Notes: generated from the sequence alone by a model not told the origin. DNA of 54,493 nucleotides from Nostocaceae cyanobacterium (GCA_030065825.1 JASJCY010000016.1:1-54493), one strand, 5' to 3'. Counted from the first letter of the stretch, positions 8,897 through 17,711 are shown. A program made the numbers and translations.

Positions 8897-9258
8897 GTAA
8901 TAAGTAATAAGTGATAAGTTAATAAGTAATTCTCGGATTACTATTTAACAAAGTTAAGAAGTTTAAATGTAGTTTAAATGTAGGGTGTGTTGTCGCGTAG
9001 CGCAACGCACCATCAATGATTTAAGGTGTGTTACCCCTGAGAGTACGACACCCTACATCAAATTTATATTTCTTCATATAGATTGAATTTTTCTTGCCGA
9101 CTTAATTAATTCTCGGATTATTATTAGACATCTGGTGGAAAAGACGTAGAGACTATGCATTGCATAGTCTGGAACAAGGGTTTTGGAATTACACAACATC
9201 CTGCATCATACATGAATATGGCTAACGCCAAGCTGCACTAACAGCAACGCCAAAATTT

Positions 9259-9306
9259 CTCCCCCTCTTCCCCCTCTTCCCCCTCTTCCCCCTCTTCCCC
9301 TCTTCC
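9259..9306. repeat. Nonamer STRR (CCCCTCTTC)n
   Basis: About five tandem copies of CCCCTCTTC. The same motif occurs near 248-282, 17849-17910 and 48258-48335, and as related purine-rich units inside the ATP-grasp gene (17097-17265). Confidence 0.9.
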
Positions 9307-9540
9307 TAATGTGTGCATCGGAAAATTCTTCTCAAACTCAAGCAAAGCAGGAATTCTCGTCAGGGGTTGAGAAGACTTGACATTAAAATAGTTTATTTGT
9401 ACTATATTTTTGAGCGAACTGACAAAAGCCCAACATCCAAGAAACAGCCTTGCGCGAACACCAACTACATTCGACTTTCCATATGTCATTACTTACAATT
9501 GTAGGGATTCCCAGAGGGCATAGCTAAAGGTGAGAGTGTG

Positions 9541-10815
9541 ATGCCAGAAAATCAACAAAATCAACCCAGAAAAGATGATGCAGTGTTGGGGGGACAATCT
9601 CCTCCTCCCATAGACAGTTTGGTATTGGGGGGAATTGAGGGGGTAAAACAGCGGTTGTCAAACCCGGTGATTGATGTCAGAATAGCAGCTTTGCAAGATG
9701 CGTTAAATTACGGAGATGCAGGCATAGGTTTGGTGATTCAGGCTTTGCAAGATGAATCGAGGAGAGTCCGACGGGTTGCTTATCAGTTGTTATCCCCAAG
9801 GAAAGAACCCCAGCTTATATCTGCATTACAATTATATCATCCCTGGGACTTGGAGGAGCGATTCCAGGAATATCTAGGATATAAAGGAATGCACGCGCAA
9901 ATTTTTGCTAATCGTCCAGTAGTAGACTTTAACCCAGAAGTTGGGATTACTGACCCTGTGGGTAATGCTTATGCTATCAGGTATAGATATGGAGATAATG
10001 AAAATGCTCTTGATAGGCTAGCTAGACTGCTGGATGACACCCAAGTTGGTAAGTTAGAAGCGTTAGTATTTGGAATGTGGGATGAGAGTGGGGGTGACTC
10101 CAAGGAGTTGGTAGAAGCGCTGGTAAGTGGGAAACATCTACTTTCTAATCTTAAAGCCTTATTTATTGGGGATATAGCCTATGATGAAAATGAAATTTCT
10201 TGGATTGAACAAAGCGATCTCAGTCCAATTTTGAGAGCTTATCCTCAATTAGAAATATTACAATTAAGGGGGGGAAACAACTTAGAATTTAGTCCTCCGG
10301 TAGGACAGGAAAATTTACAAGCGCTGATTGTAGAAACTGGGGGATTAGGTCGTGAAACTGTCGCGCAAATTTGTAATATGAATCTACCGGGGTTAGAGCA
10401 TCTGGAACTGTGGTTTGGTAGCGAAGATTATGGTGGTACTTGTTGGACTGATAGTCTTACTCCGATTTTAGATGATTTGGTATTTCCCAATTTGGTTTAT
10501 TTGGGACTGCGTAACAGCATTTTTAGCAACGAAATTGCTGCTGCGGTGGTGAATTCACCGCTGTTGGAGACAATCGATATACTCGATTTATCCATGGGTA
10601 CTTTAAGCGATAAGGGTGCAGAAATTTTACTGCAATGTCCTGCTATCAATCAGCTGGATATCCTCAATGTTTCCCAAAATTACCTGTCAGAGGAGATGGT
10701 GCAGCGATTATCAGAATTAGATATTCGGGTAATTGCGGAGAACCAAGGTGAGGATGACTACGACGACGAAGAAGACGAAGAGTATTGCGATCGCTACTGT
10801 TCTGTTGCGGAGTAG
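9541..10815 (+). CDS. STM4015-family LRR protein, paralog 1 (HEAT + LRR)
   Basis: 424 residues from ATG 9541 (a GTG lies one codon upstream). Domain order: conserved N-terminal block DAVLGGQSPPP...VLGGIEGVKQRL (about 14-40); HEAT/ARM-like helices VRIAALQDALNYGDAGIGLVIQ (about 44-90); then irregular leucine-rich repeats from about 160 to 400 (LSNLKALFIGD, YPQLEILQLRG, LEHLELWFG, NLVYLGLRNS, IDILDLSMGTLSDKG). An acidic stretch (EGEDDYDDEEDEE-like) precedes the tail RYCSVAE. LRR proteins of this family occur with STM4011-4014 genes, as here. The tail signature RY-x-[ST]-[VL]-x-E recurs in the other paralogs. Function is unknown; a substrate or scaffold for the neighbouring enzymes is inferred. 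Confidence 0.85.
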   Translation: MPENQQNQPRKDDAVLGGQSPPPIDSLVLGGIEGVKQRLSNPVIDVRIAALQDALNYGDAGIGLVIQALQDESRRVRRVAYQLLSPRKEPQLISALQLYHPWDLEERFQEYLGYKGMHAQIFANRPVVDFNPEVGITDPVGNAYAIRYRYGDNENALDRLARLLDDTQVGKLEALVFGMWDESGGDSKELVEALVSGKHLLSNLKALFIGDIAYDENEISWIEQSDLSPILRAYPQLEILQLRGGNNLEFSPPVGQENLQALIVETGGLGRETVAQICNMNLPGLEHLELWFGSEDYGGTCWTDSLTPILDDLVFPNLVYLGLRNSIFSNEIAAAVVNSPLLETIDILDLSMGTLSDKGAEILLQCPAINQLDILNVSQNYLSEEMVQRLSELDIRVIAENQGEDDYDDEEDEEYCDRYCSVAE

Positions 10816-10839
10816 TATTTTATAAATCGGGTTTTTATT

Positions 10840-10962
10840 GTCATATCTTGCACCATTTTCAACCACCATTGAGAAACCGGGTTTATTAGGAATATTTACC
10901 TGTATAAATCCTAATTTTTCTTTGATAAACCCGTTTTCTGACTCAGGTGCATGAGCGTGTGT
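10840..10962. mobile_element. MITE-like element, CATATCTTGCACC family
   Basis: The left end GTCATATCTTGCACC is followed by an AAACCGGGTTTATT...AAACCCGTTTTCTG inverted pair and the right end TGACTCAGGTGCATGAG. It is the same architecture as the element at 33297-33495, but shorter. It sits between the first LRR paralog and the broken second one. Confidence 0.6.
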
Positions 10963-11012
10963 GTTGTGAATAAAAATCATTTTTAAACAGCATTTATTTA
11001 GAAAAAATAAAA

Positions 11013-11748
11013 ATGAGTAATAATAATCATCAACCAAGGGAATTTGATGCGGTTTTAGGTGGAGAAATATCACCTCTTGTTCGCAAATATTAAATATATA
11101 AAATCTAATATTATTGTGTCTAATATTGTTCCTCTACTCAAAGCTTACCCTAACTTGGAACTACTTCACATTCGGGGTCGAATGGATAAGGAAGATGTTC
11201 TCAAATCAAATTCTGAAATCCTATCAATTCGTAATCAGCATGATAATTCAACTGTTAACATTAAATATTTGTTGAAGCATGAATATTTAAAAAGTTTAAT
11301 CATTGATGCTGATGGAATCTCTAATAGTAATCTTGCTAAACTTTGTAATCTCAATTTACCATCTTTGGAATATTTGGAAATCTGGTTAAGTAGAAGCAAT
11401 CTGAATAATATAAATATTGATAGTCTTGCACCAATACTTTCGAGCAAATATTGTCATAACTTAGCATATTTGGGAATTAGAAAGAGTAGCAACACAAGCG
11501 AACTTGCTAAAGCAATTATAAAATCTCCAATTATGAAAAATTTGAAAGTACTTGAACTGACAGATGAAAATATGGGAAGCGGAGGGTTAATAGCTTTACT
11601 TGAATCTCCTGAAATTAATAATTTACACAGTTTGAATGTTTCTGGAAACCGTTTAAATCAGAGTACGATTGAACAGTTATCTAAATTGGATTGTCGAGTC
11701 ATTGCAGAATCGCAATTTAGCGATAGGTATTACACAGTATGGGAATAA
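11013..11748 (+). pseudogene. STM4015-family LRR paralog 2, broken by out-of-frame deletion
   Basis: A normal start (ATG 11013, MSNNNHQPREFDAVLGGEIS) runs only 26 codons, to a stop at 11091-11093. From about 11080 the +1 frame is open to 11748 and matches the second half of its neighbours (SNIVPLLKAYPNLELLHIRG, LPSLEYLEIW, NLAYLGIRKS, RYYTVWE end). Relative to paralog 4, roughly 170-180 codons covering the HEAT region and first LRRs are missing, and the junction shifts the frame. The body could only be translated from an internal GTG (11059). The tail RYYTVWE is intact, so a short LRR protein cannot be fully excluded. Confidence 0.85.
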
Positions 11749-11835
11749 ACTTAAACTCCGTCGGGAGTCTACAAAATATCAAATATTTCCCATTAATGGG
11801 AATTCTCATAATATAGTTGTAAAAGTGAAAGCATC
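11749..11835 (+). promoter_or_regulatory. Duplicated 87-bp LRR leader, copy A
   Basis: This spacer is 87 bp and homologous along its length to 13346-13432 (shared blocks AAACTCCGTCG.GAGTCT, CTCATAATATAGTTGTAAAA and GTGAAAGCATC just before ATG). Preservation of both length and the last 30 bases suggests it carries the promoter and/or translation signal of the paralogs. There is no canonical Shine-Dalgarno sequence. Confidence 0.55.
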
Positions 11836-12144
11836 ATGTCAAATAAGGAAAAGCAACCAAGGGAATTTGATGCGGTTTTAGGTGGAGAAATCTCACCTCC
11901 TGTGACTGGTGTAGTGTTAGGAGGAATTGAAAGAGTAAAGCGGAGATTAAAAAGTGAAGATGAGAAAGTAAGAATTGCAGCGCTTGAAGATGCTTTCAAT
12001 TATGGTGATGAAGGATTGGATTTATTGATTGAAGCGTTGAAAGATGATTCTGAAAAGGTAAAGGATTATGCTGTTAGTTTTTTACAAGAAATAATCTTAA
12101 ATCCATTTCTTTTAGCAAATAATTTCCAAATTGAAAATATTTAA
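11836..12144 (+). pseudogene. STM4015-family LRR paralog 3, N-terminal fragment
   Basis: 102 residues. The first 85 or so match the N-terminal block and HEAT helices of the neighbours (EFDAVLGGEISPPVTG, VVLGGIERVKRRL, EGLDLLIEALKDD). After SFLQEI the reading frame diverges into ILNPFLLANNFQIENI and stops. The whole LRR body and the RY...E tail are absent. The fragment runs directly into the leader of paralog 4, consistent with deletion or unequal crossing-over. It may still be expressed, since it keeps the same upstream leader as paralog 5. Confidence 0.8.
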
Positions 12145-12154
12145 TGAAAGTATC

Positions 12155-13345
12155 ATGTCAAAGAAAAAAAATCAACCAAGGGAATTCGATGCAGTTTTAG
12201 GTGGAGAAACATCACCTCCTGCGACTGGTGTGGTGTTAGGAGGGATTGAAGGGTTCAAGCGGAGATTTAAAAGTGAAGATGAAGAGGTAAGAATTGCAAC
12301 GCTGAATGATGCATTGAATTATGGTGATGAAGGATTGGATTTCGTCATTGAAACTTTAGAAGATGATTCCCAGCGAGTTCAACATTCTGTAGCATTGTTC
12401 TTGAAATCACTGAGAAACGAGAAAGGTAAACAAGCATTATTAAACTATAATCCTTCGCTATATTTTACTAAGTTAGAAGATTGGGAAACTAAAAAATTTA
12501 ATATTAATCAAGGCATTGTTTTCCCATTTGGTACTGCTTACGTTCTACAAAATAAAAACCAATTCAAAGCTTTAGTACAAGACCCTCTAGCTAAAAGAGT
12601 AGAAGCATTGAAATGCTATATAGTGGATAAAAATCTACATCGTCGTAAACATTTACAAGATTTTTTTGATGATATTGTAGAAGCTAAAGATTTTTTACCT
12701 AATCTTAAAGCATTATTTATCGGTTCTCCTGAAAATGATTTTATAGATATTAATATTTATATATCTAATATTCTTCCTATTCTCAAAGCTTATCCTGTAC
12801 TAGAATTATTCCAAGTTCGCGGCAATATTGATAATGCCAATTTCTTAAAATCAAATATTGAAACTCTCACAAATCAACATTTTCAACATAATTATTTAAA
12901 ATCTTTAATTATTCACGCATACGATTTAAAGGAATATAATTTTAATAAAATTTGTAATCTTAATTTGCCATCTCTAGAATATCTTGAGATTGATGGAAAT
13001 GCTTCTACTATTGATAGTCTAATGCCTATTATTTCAGGTAAATCATTTCCTAACCTAGTTTACTTGGGAATTATTAATGGTGGAGATAGTGAAGAAATTA
13101 TTCAATATATAACTAAATCGCCACTGATAGAAAATTTGAAAGTCTTGAATTTATCAGGAGGAAATTTACATAATATCGAAAATCTTGATTTACGTGAATT
13201 ATCTCCACTTAATCGTTTACATACTCTCAATCTTTCTGAAAATAGTTTGCGTACAAGTATGATTGAACAGTTATCAAAGCTAAAGTGTCGATTAATTGCT
13301 GAATCACAGGGTAATTACTACCGCTATGATTCATTATGGGAATAA
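12155..13345 (+). CDS. STM4015-family LRR protein, paralog 4
   Basis: 396 residues from ATG 12155, chosen over an upstream in-frame ATG (12131) because MSKKKNQPREFDAV matches the start of the paralogs and the preceding GAAAGTATC resembles their leader. N-terminal block (9-36), HEAT helices (about 40-88), then LRRs with LPNLKALFIGS, YPVLELFQVRG, LPSLEYLEIDG, NLVYLGIING and LHTLNLSENSL, ending LIAESQ...RYDSLWE. The LRR body differs clearly from paralogs 5 and 6 while the first 90 residues are nearly the same. It is followed by the duplicated 87-bp leader. Function is unknown, as for the other copies. Confidence 0.85.
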   Translation: MSKKKNQPREFDAVLGGETSPPATGVVLGGIEGFKRRFKSEDEEVRIATLNDALNYGDEGLDFVIETLEDDSQRVQHSVALFLKSLRNEKGKQALLNYNPSLYFTKLEDWETKKFNINQGIVFPFGTAYVLQNKNQFKALVQDPLAKRVEALKCYIVDKNLHRRKHLQDFFDDIVEAKDFLPNLKALFIGSPENDFIDINIYISNILPILKAYPVLELFQVRGNIDNANFLKSNIETLTNQHFQHNYLKSLIIHAYDLKEYNFNKICNLNLPSLEYLEIDGNASTIDSLMPIISGKSFPNLVYLGIINGGDSEEIIQYITKSPLIENLKVLNLSGGNLHNIENLDLRELSPLNRLHTLNLSENSLRTSMIEQLSKLKCRLIAESQGNYYRYDSLWE

Positions 13346-13432
13346 ATTGAAACTCCGTCGTGAGTCTGAAAAATGTTAAATATCTCCTATGAACGGGAAC
13401 CCTCATAATATAGTTGTAAAAGTGAAAGCATC
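13346..13432 (+). promoter_or_regulatory. Duplicated 87-bp LRR leader, copy B
   Basis: Homologous, and equal in length, to 11749-11835, directly upstream of paralog 5. The identical last segment (CATAATATAGTTGTAAAAG then TGAAAGCATC) before each ATG is stronger than expected for unselected spacer, though recent duplication alone could explain it. Confidence 0.55.
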
Positions 13433-14671
13433 ATGTCAAAGAAGAAAAATCAACGAAGGGAATTCGATGCAGTTTTAAGTGGAGAAATCTCACCTCCTGC
13501 GACTGGTGTAGTGTTAGGAGGAATTGAAGGGGTAAAACGGAGATTTCAAAGTGAAGACGAAGAGGTAAGAATTGCAGCGTTATACGATACTTTGAATTAT
13601 GGTAATGAAGGGTTGGATTTCGTCATTGAAGCTTTAGAAGATGATTCCCAGCGAGTACGAGATGATGCAGCATATTTATTGCGAAATACAGAAGATGAAA
13701 AAGCTAAACAAGCTTTATTTGATTATAATCCTTGGTTAGCTTTTACAAAGTTAACTGATTGGAAATCTCAGGAAATTAACTTTCCCCAAAAAATCAATAA
13801 TTGGAGACCTCAAGTATTTTATTATCCAGCCTTATACTGTTATAATCCTGCGGATGATTGTCTTTGTTTTTTTGTGGAGAATCAAGATTGTTTTCCAAAT
13901 TTAAAAGCTTTATTCTGGGGATGTTCAAAAACTTACACAAATCAACATTGTGGCTATCATAATTGGTTCTTTGATGGTTATGCATACTATGATGGATATG
14001 TATATCAACTCAAAGAAAATATGAGTCCAATTCTGGAAGCTTATCCAGATTTGCAGCTACTTCATATACGGGGTGCAATTGATAATAAATTCTTAGAAGA
14101 ATCTATATTATTTACTCGAATACAACATCATCATCTAAAAACATTGATTTTGGAAACACCAGTTTCTTTGATAGATAGTCCTTACGACAGTGAAGATGTA
14201 CATTATTTTTTTGAAGAGAATGGTAATCTGGGTCAATTGATTACTAAAGATATTTGTACCCTAGATTTACCAAATTTAGAATATTTAGAAATGTGGGTAG
14301 GATATAGCTATAAGGGATATGAGGAAGATAAAATCATTGCAAATATTTCTGAATATTTTCCCAATCTTAAATATTTGGGTATACATTATATTTACAATAC
14401 AAATTTATTCGTAGAAGAATTAGTTAAGTCTAGTTTAATTGAACCTCTGAGAGTTTTAGAAATTACAGATGGAGATATGACAGATGAGGGGTTAGAATAT
14501 CTTTTAAATTCTCCTGATGTCAATAATCTCCATACTCTTAATATTTCCAGGAATTATATTTCATCATGTAACCAATCATTAAAAAAATTTGCCTGTCAAC
14601 AAGTAGTTATAGAATCTAAACCTGAATTTGGATATTATGATGAGGATTTATTTAATCAAATTTACGAATAA
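13433..14671 (+). CDS. STM4015-family LRR protein, paralog 5 (divergent)
   Basis: 412 residues. The N-terminal block is kept with one change (DAVLSGE for DAVLGGE), followed by the HEAT helices. The middle (about 120-200) is unusually rich in Tyr, Trp, Cys and Asn (YYPALYCYNPADD, YHNWFFDGYAYYDGY), unlike the siblings. LRR strands follow (YPDLQLLHIRG, LPNLEYLEMWVG, FPNLKYLGIHY, LHTLNISRNYI). The end is FNQIYE: the final Glu is retained, but the RY of the tail signature is lost and an aromatic GYYDEDL segment precedes it. This is the most diverged intact copy and possibly functionally distinct or decaying. Confidence 0.85.
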   Translation: MSKKKNQRREFDAVLSGEISPPATGVVLGGIEGVKRRFQSEDEEVRIAALYDTLNYGNEGLDFVIEALEDDSQRVRDDAAYLLRNTEDEKAKQALFDYNPWLAFTKLTDWKSQEINFPQKINNWRPQVFYYPALYCYNPADDCLCFFVENQDCFPNLKALFWGCSKTYTNQHCGYHNWFFDGYAYYDGYVYQLKENMSPILEAYPDLQLLHIRGAIDNKFLEESILFTRIQHHHLKTLILETPVSLIDSPYDSEDVHYFFEENGNLGQLITKDICTLDLPNLEYLEMWVGYSYKGYEEDKIIANISEYFPNLKYLGIHYIYNTNLFVEELVKSSLIEPLRVLEITDGDMTDEGLEYLLNSPDVNNLHTLNISRNYISSCNQSLKKFACQQVVIESKPEFGYYDEDLFNQIYE

Positions 14672-14707
14672 CCGGATTAATAGATAACAAATGTATTGGA
14701 GAAGAAG

Positions 14708-15952
14708 ATGAATAATAATTCTCATCAACCAAGGGAATTTGATGCGGTTTTAGGTGGAGAAACATCACCTCCTGTGACTGGTGTGGTGTTAGGAGGAATT
14801 GAAGGGGTAAAGCGGAGATTAGAAAATGAAAATGAAAAAGTCAGAATTGCAGCGCTGTATGATGCTTTTAATTATGGTGATGAGGGATTGGATTTATTGA
14901 TTGAAGCGTTGGAAGATGATTCCCAGCGAGTAAAGCGGAATGTGGTGAGGTTATTAAAAGAAAGGGGAGGTGAGAAAGGTAAACAAGAATTATTGGAATA
15001 TAACCCTTATTTGTATTTTACGAAGTTAGATAATTGGGAAGTTGAACATTTTAATCCTGAAGTTGGAATTACAAATCCAGTAGATAAAGCTTATATTGTG
15101 AATTTGGAACAGTTAACACTTTTATTGCAAGACAAGAGAGCAAATGATATTGAAGTTTTAATTTACTATTTAAATAATTATTATTATGAATATGCAGTAA
15201 GCCAAGAATTTTATGATTTTGTCGATATTCTTTTTAAGAATCGCAAAATACTGAACAATTTAAAAGCTTTGTTTATAGGTGATGTAGAAATAAACAAATT
15301 CAGAAAATCTCGTCTTGGAATTGGTGATATAAGTTTATTAATAGAAGGTTATCCCAACTTAGAATTACTACACATTCGTGGTTATTGCCAAGACTTAGAC
15401 TGTAGCGGTGTATCAAGACATAATAATTTAAAAACACTTATTATTGAAACGGCAGATATTTCCGACATAGAAGTAGATATAATATGTTCGCTCAATCTAC
15501 CAGCTTTAGAATATTTTGAATTATGGATAGGTCGAAATAGACACTATGTAGGCAACTCAAATAATTTAATTAATAATCTTAAACCGATTCTTTTTAGCGA
15601 ATCATTTCCAAATTTAAAATATTTAGGGATACGTAGCAGTGAACATGCTGATGAAATTGCTGATGCTATTGCCGAATCTTCTTTTATAGCTGAGTCTCCG
15701 ATAATTGATAATCTTTCAGTACTTGATTTATCAATGGGAAATTTAACAGATGAAGGTTTAAAAATATTGCTTGAGTTTCCAGCAATTCGTAATCTACATA
15801 CCCTTGATATTTCTCACAATTGCGTAACTGAAGATTTCCTTGAAGAAGTCGAACAATTATCACTTCCTGATTGCTTATTAATTGCAGACTCTCAGGAAGA
15901 GATAGCTGATAGAGGAGTCGGTGCATCGCGTTACTGTGCTTTACATGAGTAA
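14708..15952 (+). CDS. STM4015-family LRR protein, paralog 6
   Basis: 414 residues from ATG 14708; GGAG lies six bases upstream, and the alternative TTG at 14696 would precede this Shine-Dalgarno sequence. N-terminal block EFDAVLGGETSPPVTG...GGIEGVKRRL, HEAT helices, a segment NPEVGITNPVDKAYIV shared with paralogs 1 and 7, then LRRs (NLKALFIGDV, YPNLELLHIRG, LPALEYFELWIG, FPNLKYLGIRSS, LDLSMGNLTDEGL, LHTLDISHN). The tail is LIADSQEE...SRYCALHE, matching the RY-x-[ST/A]-[VL]-x-E signature. It is 16 bp upstream of the ATP-grasp gene, probably in one transcript with it. Confidence 0.87.
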   Translation: MNNNSHQPREFDAVLGGETSPPVTGVVLGGIEGVKRRLENENEKVRIAALYDAFNYGDEGLDLLIEALEDDSQRVKRNVVRLLKERGGEKGKQELLEYNPYLYFTKLDNWEVEHFNPEVGITNPVDKAYIVNLEQLTLLLQDKRANDIEVLIYYLNNYYYEYAVSQEFYDFVDILFKNRKILNNLKALFIGDVEINKFRKSRLGIGDISLLIEGYPNLELLHIRGYCQDLDCSGVSRHNNLKTLIIETADISDIEVDIICSLNLPALEYFELWIGRNRHYVGNSNNLINNLKPILFSESFPNLKYLGIRSSEHADEIADAIAESSFIAESPIIDNLSVLDLSMGNLTDEGLKILLEFPAIRNLHTLDISHNCVTEDFLEEVEQLSLPDCLLIADSQEEIADRGVGASRYCALHE

Positions 15953-15968
15953 TAATCAAAATTGAAAA

Positions 15969-17315
15969 ATGCTAAACTTCATCATCATTGCTAACCCCGA
16001 AAATCGTCGCGTTGGTTTTCTCCAAACAGCACTTACACACTTCAATTTACCACCAGCAACTGTCATCCCCTATGCGGATTTAATCTCCGGTAAAATCACT
16101 CTAGAAAAGTTCAACAAACCCAATACCATCATCCGCTTTGATTCCCCAGAGAGAAATTTTGAGGTAGATAAAGCAATTATTACTGCTGGTGCTGAGTCAG
16201 AGGGGAAACATCAACGTATTAGTTCCCATGAAGTTGCGAAATTAGAATTTGATAAGGGACGCATTCTTTATCCTCGTCAATGGTATTTAGGTTGGAAGTA
16301 TTTATTAGAAAAATGGGGACAGCAATTAGACTTCTCTGGAAATAGTCAAATTATGAATCATCCCCAAGACATCACAATTATGTTTGACAAGCCAAGGTGT
16401 CATCAAATATTTAATCATCACGGGGTTCCCGTTGCGCATTCATTGGGTGTGATTCATAATTACGAACACTTAAGGGAAGAAATGCATCAACAAGGTATAG
16501 ATAGAGTTTTCATTAAACTTTCCCACGGTTCCGCTGCTTCTGGTGTGATTGCATATCGCGCTAATTCTCGTCAGGAATCTGCTATTACCACCGTGGAAAG
16601 GGTGCGAGAAAATGGTCAAACTTTACTATATAATACCCGGAAAATTCGTCACTACATCCGCACAGAAGAAATCGCTGATATTATCAACATTTTAACTGCG
16701 GAAGGGGTACAAGTAGAGAAATGGTTACCAAAAGCCAGTTTGCAAGGATGTGGTTTTGATGTGCGTGTGGTGGTAATTAATGGTGAAGCACAGCACATTG
16801 TTGTTCGTTTGGGAAAAAGTCCCATGACTAACTTACATTTGGGGAATGAAAGGGGAGATACAGCGGAATTTTTAGCGAAAATTGGTGTTGACAATTGGGA
16901 GATAATGAAGCGGACTTGCGAACAAGCAGCAGGGTTATTTCCTCATAGTTTATATTGCGGTGTTGATTTGTTAATTTTACCAGATTGGCAGCAACACGCG
17001 ATTTTGGAAATTAATGCATTTGGTGATTTATTACCGGGAATCTTGTGTAATGGAATCGATACTTATAAGAGTGAAGTAAAAACTATGTTGAGAAGAATGG
17101 AGAATGGGGAGAGGGGGAAGAGGGGGGAGAAGAGGGAGAGGGGGGAGAGGGGGAAGAGGGGGGAGAGGGGGAAGAGGGGGGAGAGTGGGGAGAGTGGGAG
17201 GAGTGGGGAGAGTGGGAGGAGTGGGGAGAGTGGGGAGAGTGGGGAGAGTGGGGAGAGTGGGGAGAAAAATGTAAAAAATGGGAAATATAGGAGAAAGAGT
17301 TATGAGGATGTTTAA
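15969..17315 (+). CDS. STM4014-family ATP-grasp protein with repeat-encoded tail
   Basis: 448 residues. Residues 1-375 form an ATP-grasp-type protein: RVFIKLSHGSAASG (ATP-binding lysine and Gly/Ser loop), FDVRVVVINGEAQHIVVRLG, CGVDLLI and LEINAFGD (Mg-binding Asp and ExN). ATP-grasp enzymes form C-N or C-S bonds through acyl-phosphates. The gene lies 16 bp after LRR paralog 6. From about residue 377 the protein is only Gly/Glu/Arg/Lys/Ser, encoded by a purine nonamer array (GGGGAGAGT / GGGGAAGAG), then KYRRKSYEDV. The tail appears to be STRR DNA captured by the frame; the catalytic domain is complete without it. Substrate is unknown; the LRR protein tail is a candidate. Confidence 0.85.
   Translation: MLNFIIIANPENRRVGFLQTALTHFNLPPATVIPYADLISGKITLEKFNKPNTIIRFDSPERNFEVDKAIITAGAESEGKHQRISSHEVAKLEFDKGRILYPRQWYLGWKYLLEKWGQQLDFSGNSQIMNHPQDITIMFDKPRCHQIFNHHGVPVAHSLGVIHNYEHLREEMHQQGIDRVFIKLSHGSAASGVIAYRANSRQESAITTVERVRENGQTLLYNTRKIRHYIRTEEIADIINILTAEGVQVEKWLPKASLQGCGFDVRVVVINGEAQHIVVRLGKSPMTNLHLGNERGDTAEFLAKIGVDNWEIMKRTCEQAAGLFPHSLYCGVDLLILPDWQQHAILEINAFGDLLPGILCNGIDTYKSEVKTMLRRMENGERGKRGEKRERGERGKRGERGKRGESGESGRSGESGRSGESGESGESGESGEKNVKNGKYRRKSYEDV
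17097..17265. repeat. Nonamer STRR inside the ATP-grasp coding region
   Basis: About 18 units of GGGGAGAGT or GGGGAAGAG in the reading frame (9 bp is three codons), encoding GERGKRGE- and GESGES-type peptides. On the other strand it reads as the CCCCTCTTC-type STRR seen elsewhere in the window. Confidence 0.9.
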
Positions 17316-17318
17316 TTT

Positions 17319-17711
17319 GTGGATAAAGCGAAAAAATTATTGACAAGTCATGAGGAACTGGTGATATTTCAGCTGGCTTTTGATACAGCTATGACAATCT
17401 TTGAAATTTCCAAAAAGTTCCCTCAAGAAGAAAAATATGCTTTAACGGATCAAATTCGTCGTTCTTCTCGTTCTGTATGTGCTAACTTAGCAGAAGCTTG
17501 GAGAAAACGTAGATATAAGTCTGCTTTTATTGCCAAACTTAGTGATAGTGAATCAGAAGCAGCTGAAACTCAAGTTTGGATTAAATTTGCTGTCAAATGT
17601 TCTTATATTAATGTTGAACAAGGTAGAGAACTATATAAAACATACAACCAAGTTCTCAAAGGTTTAGTAAATATGATTAACAACCCAACACAGTGGACTT
17701 TTGAAAAATAA
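17319..17711 (+). CDS. Four-helix-bundle protein (23S rRNA IVP family)
   Basis: 130 residues with family hallmarks: LVIFQLAFDTAMTIFEISKKFP (helix 1), ALTDQIRRSSRSVCANLAEAW (helix 2, the signature segment), SAFIAKLSDSESEAAETQVWI (helix 3) and a last helix near 100-120. The family was named for intervening sequences of 23S rRNA and is related to Avd of diversity-generating retroelements; its function is unclear and RNA or nucleic-acid binding is suspected. GTG start, three bases after the ATP-grasp stop. It is probably a later insertion in the STM401x cassette, where it is not a standard member as far as I know. Confidence 0.85.
   Translation: MDKAKKLLTSHEELVIFQLAFDTAMTIFEISKKFPQEEKYALTDQIRRSSRSVCANLAEAWRKRRYKSAFIAKLSDSESEAAETQVWIKFAVKCSYINVEQGRELYKTYNQVLKGLVNMINNPTQWTFEK

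Larger units (their letters stand above)
8770..9540. other. Repeat-filled intergenic region before the LRR cluster
   Basis: No gene is supported. Contents: TTGGTCATTGGTCATTGG heptamers (about 8813-8833); a dispersed 65-bp repeat (8832-8896) also found at 53732-53796; a second short TAATAAG run (8896-8930); a palindrome GTAGGGTGTGTT...ACACCCTAC (8979-9056); and a CCCCTCTTC nonamer array (9259-9306). The last 200 bases should carry the promoter of the first LRR gene, but no clear boxes are visible. Confidence 0.6.
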
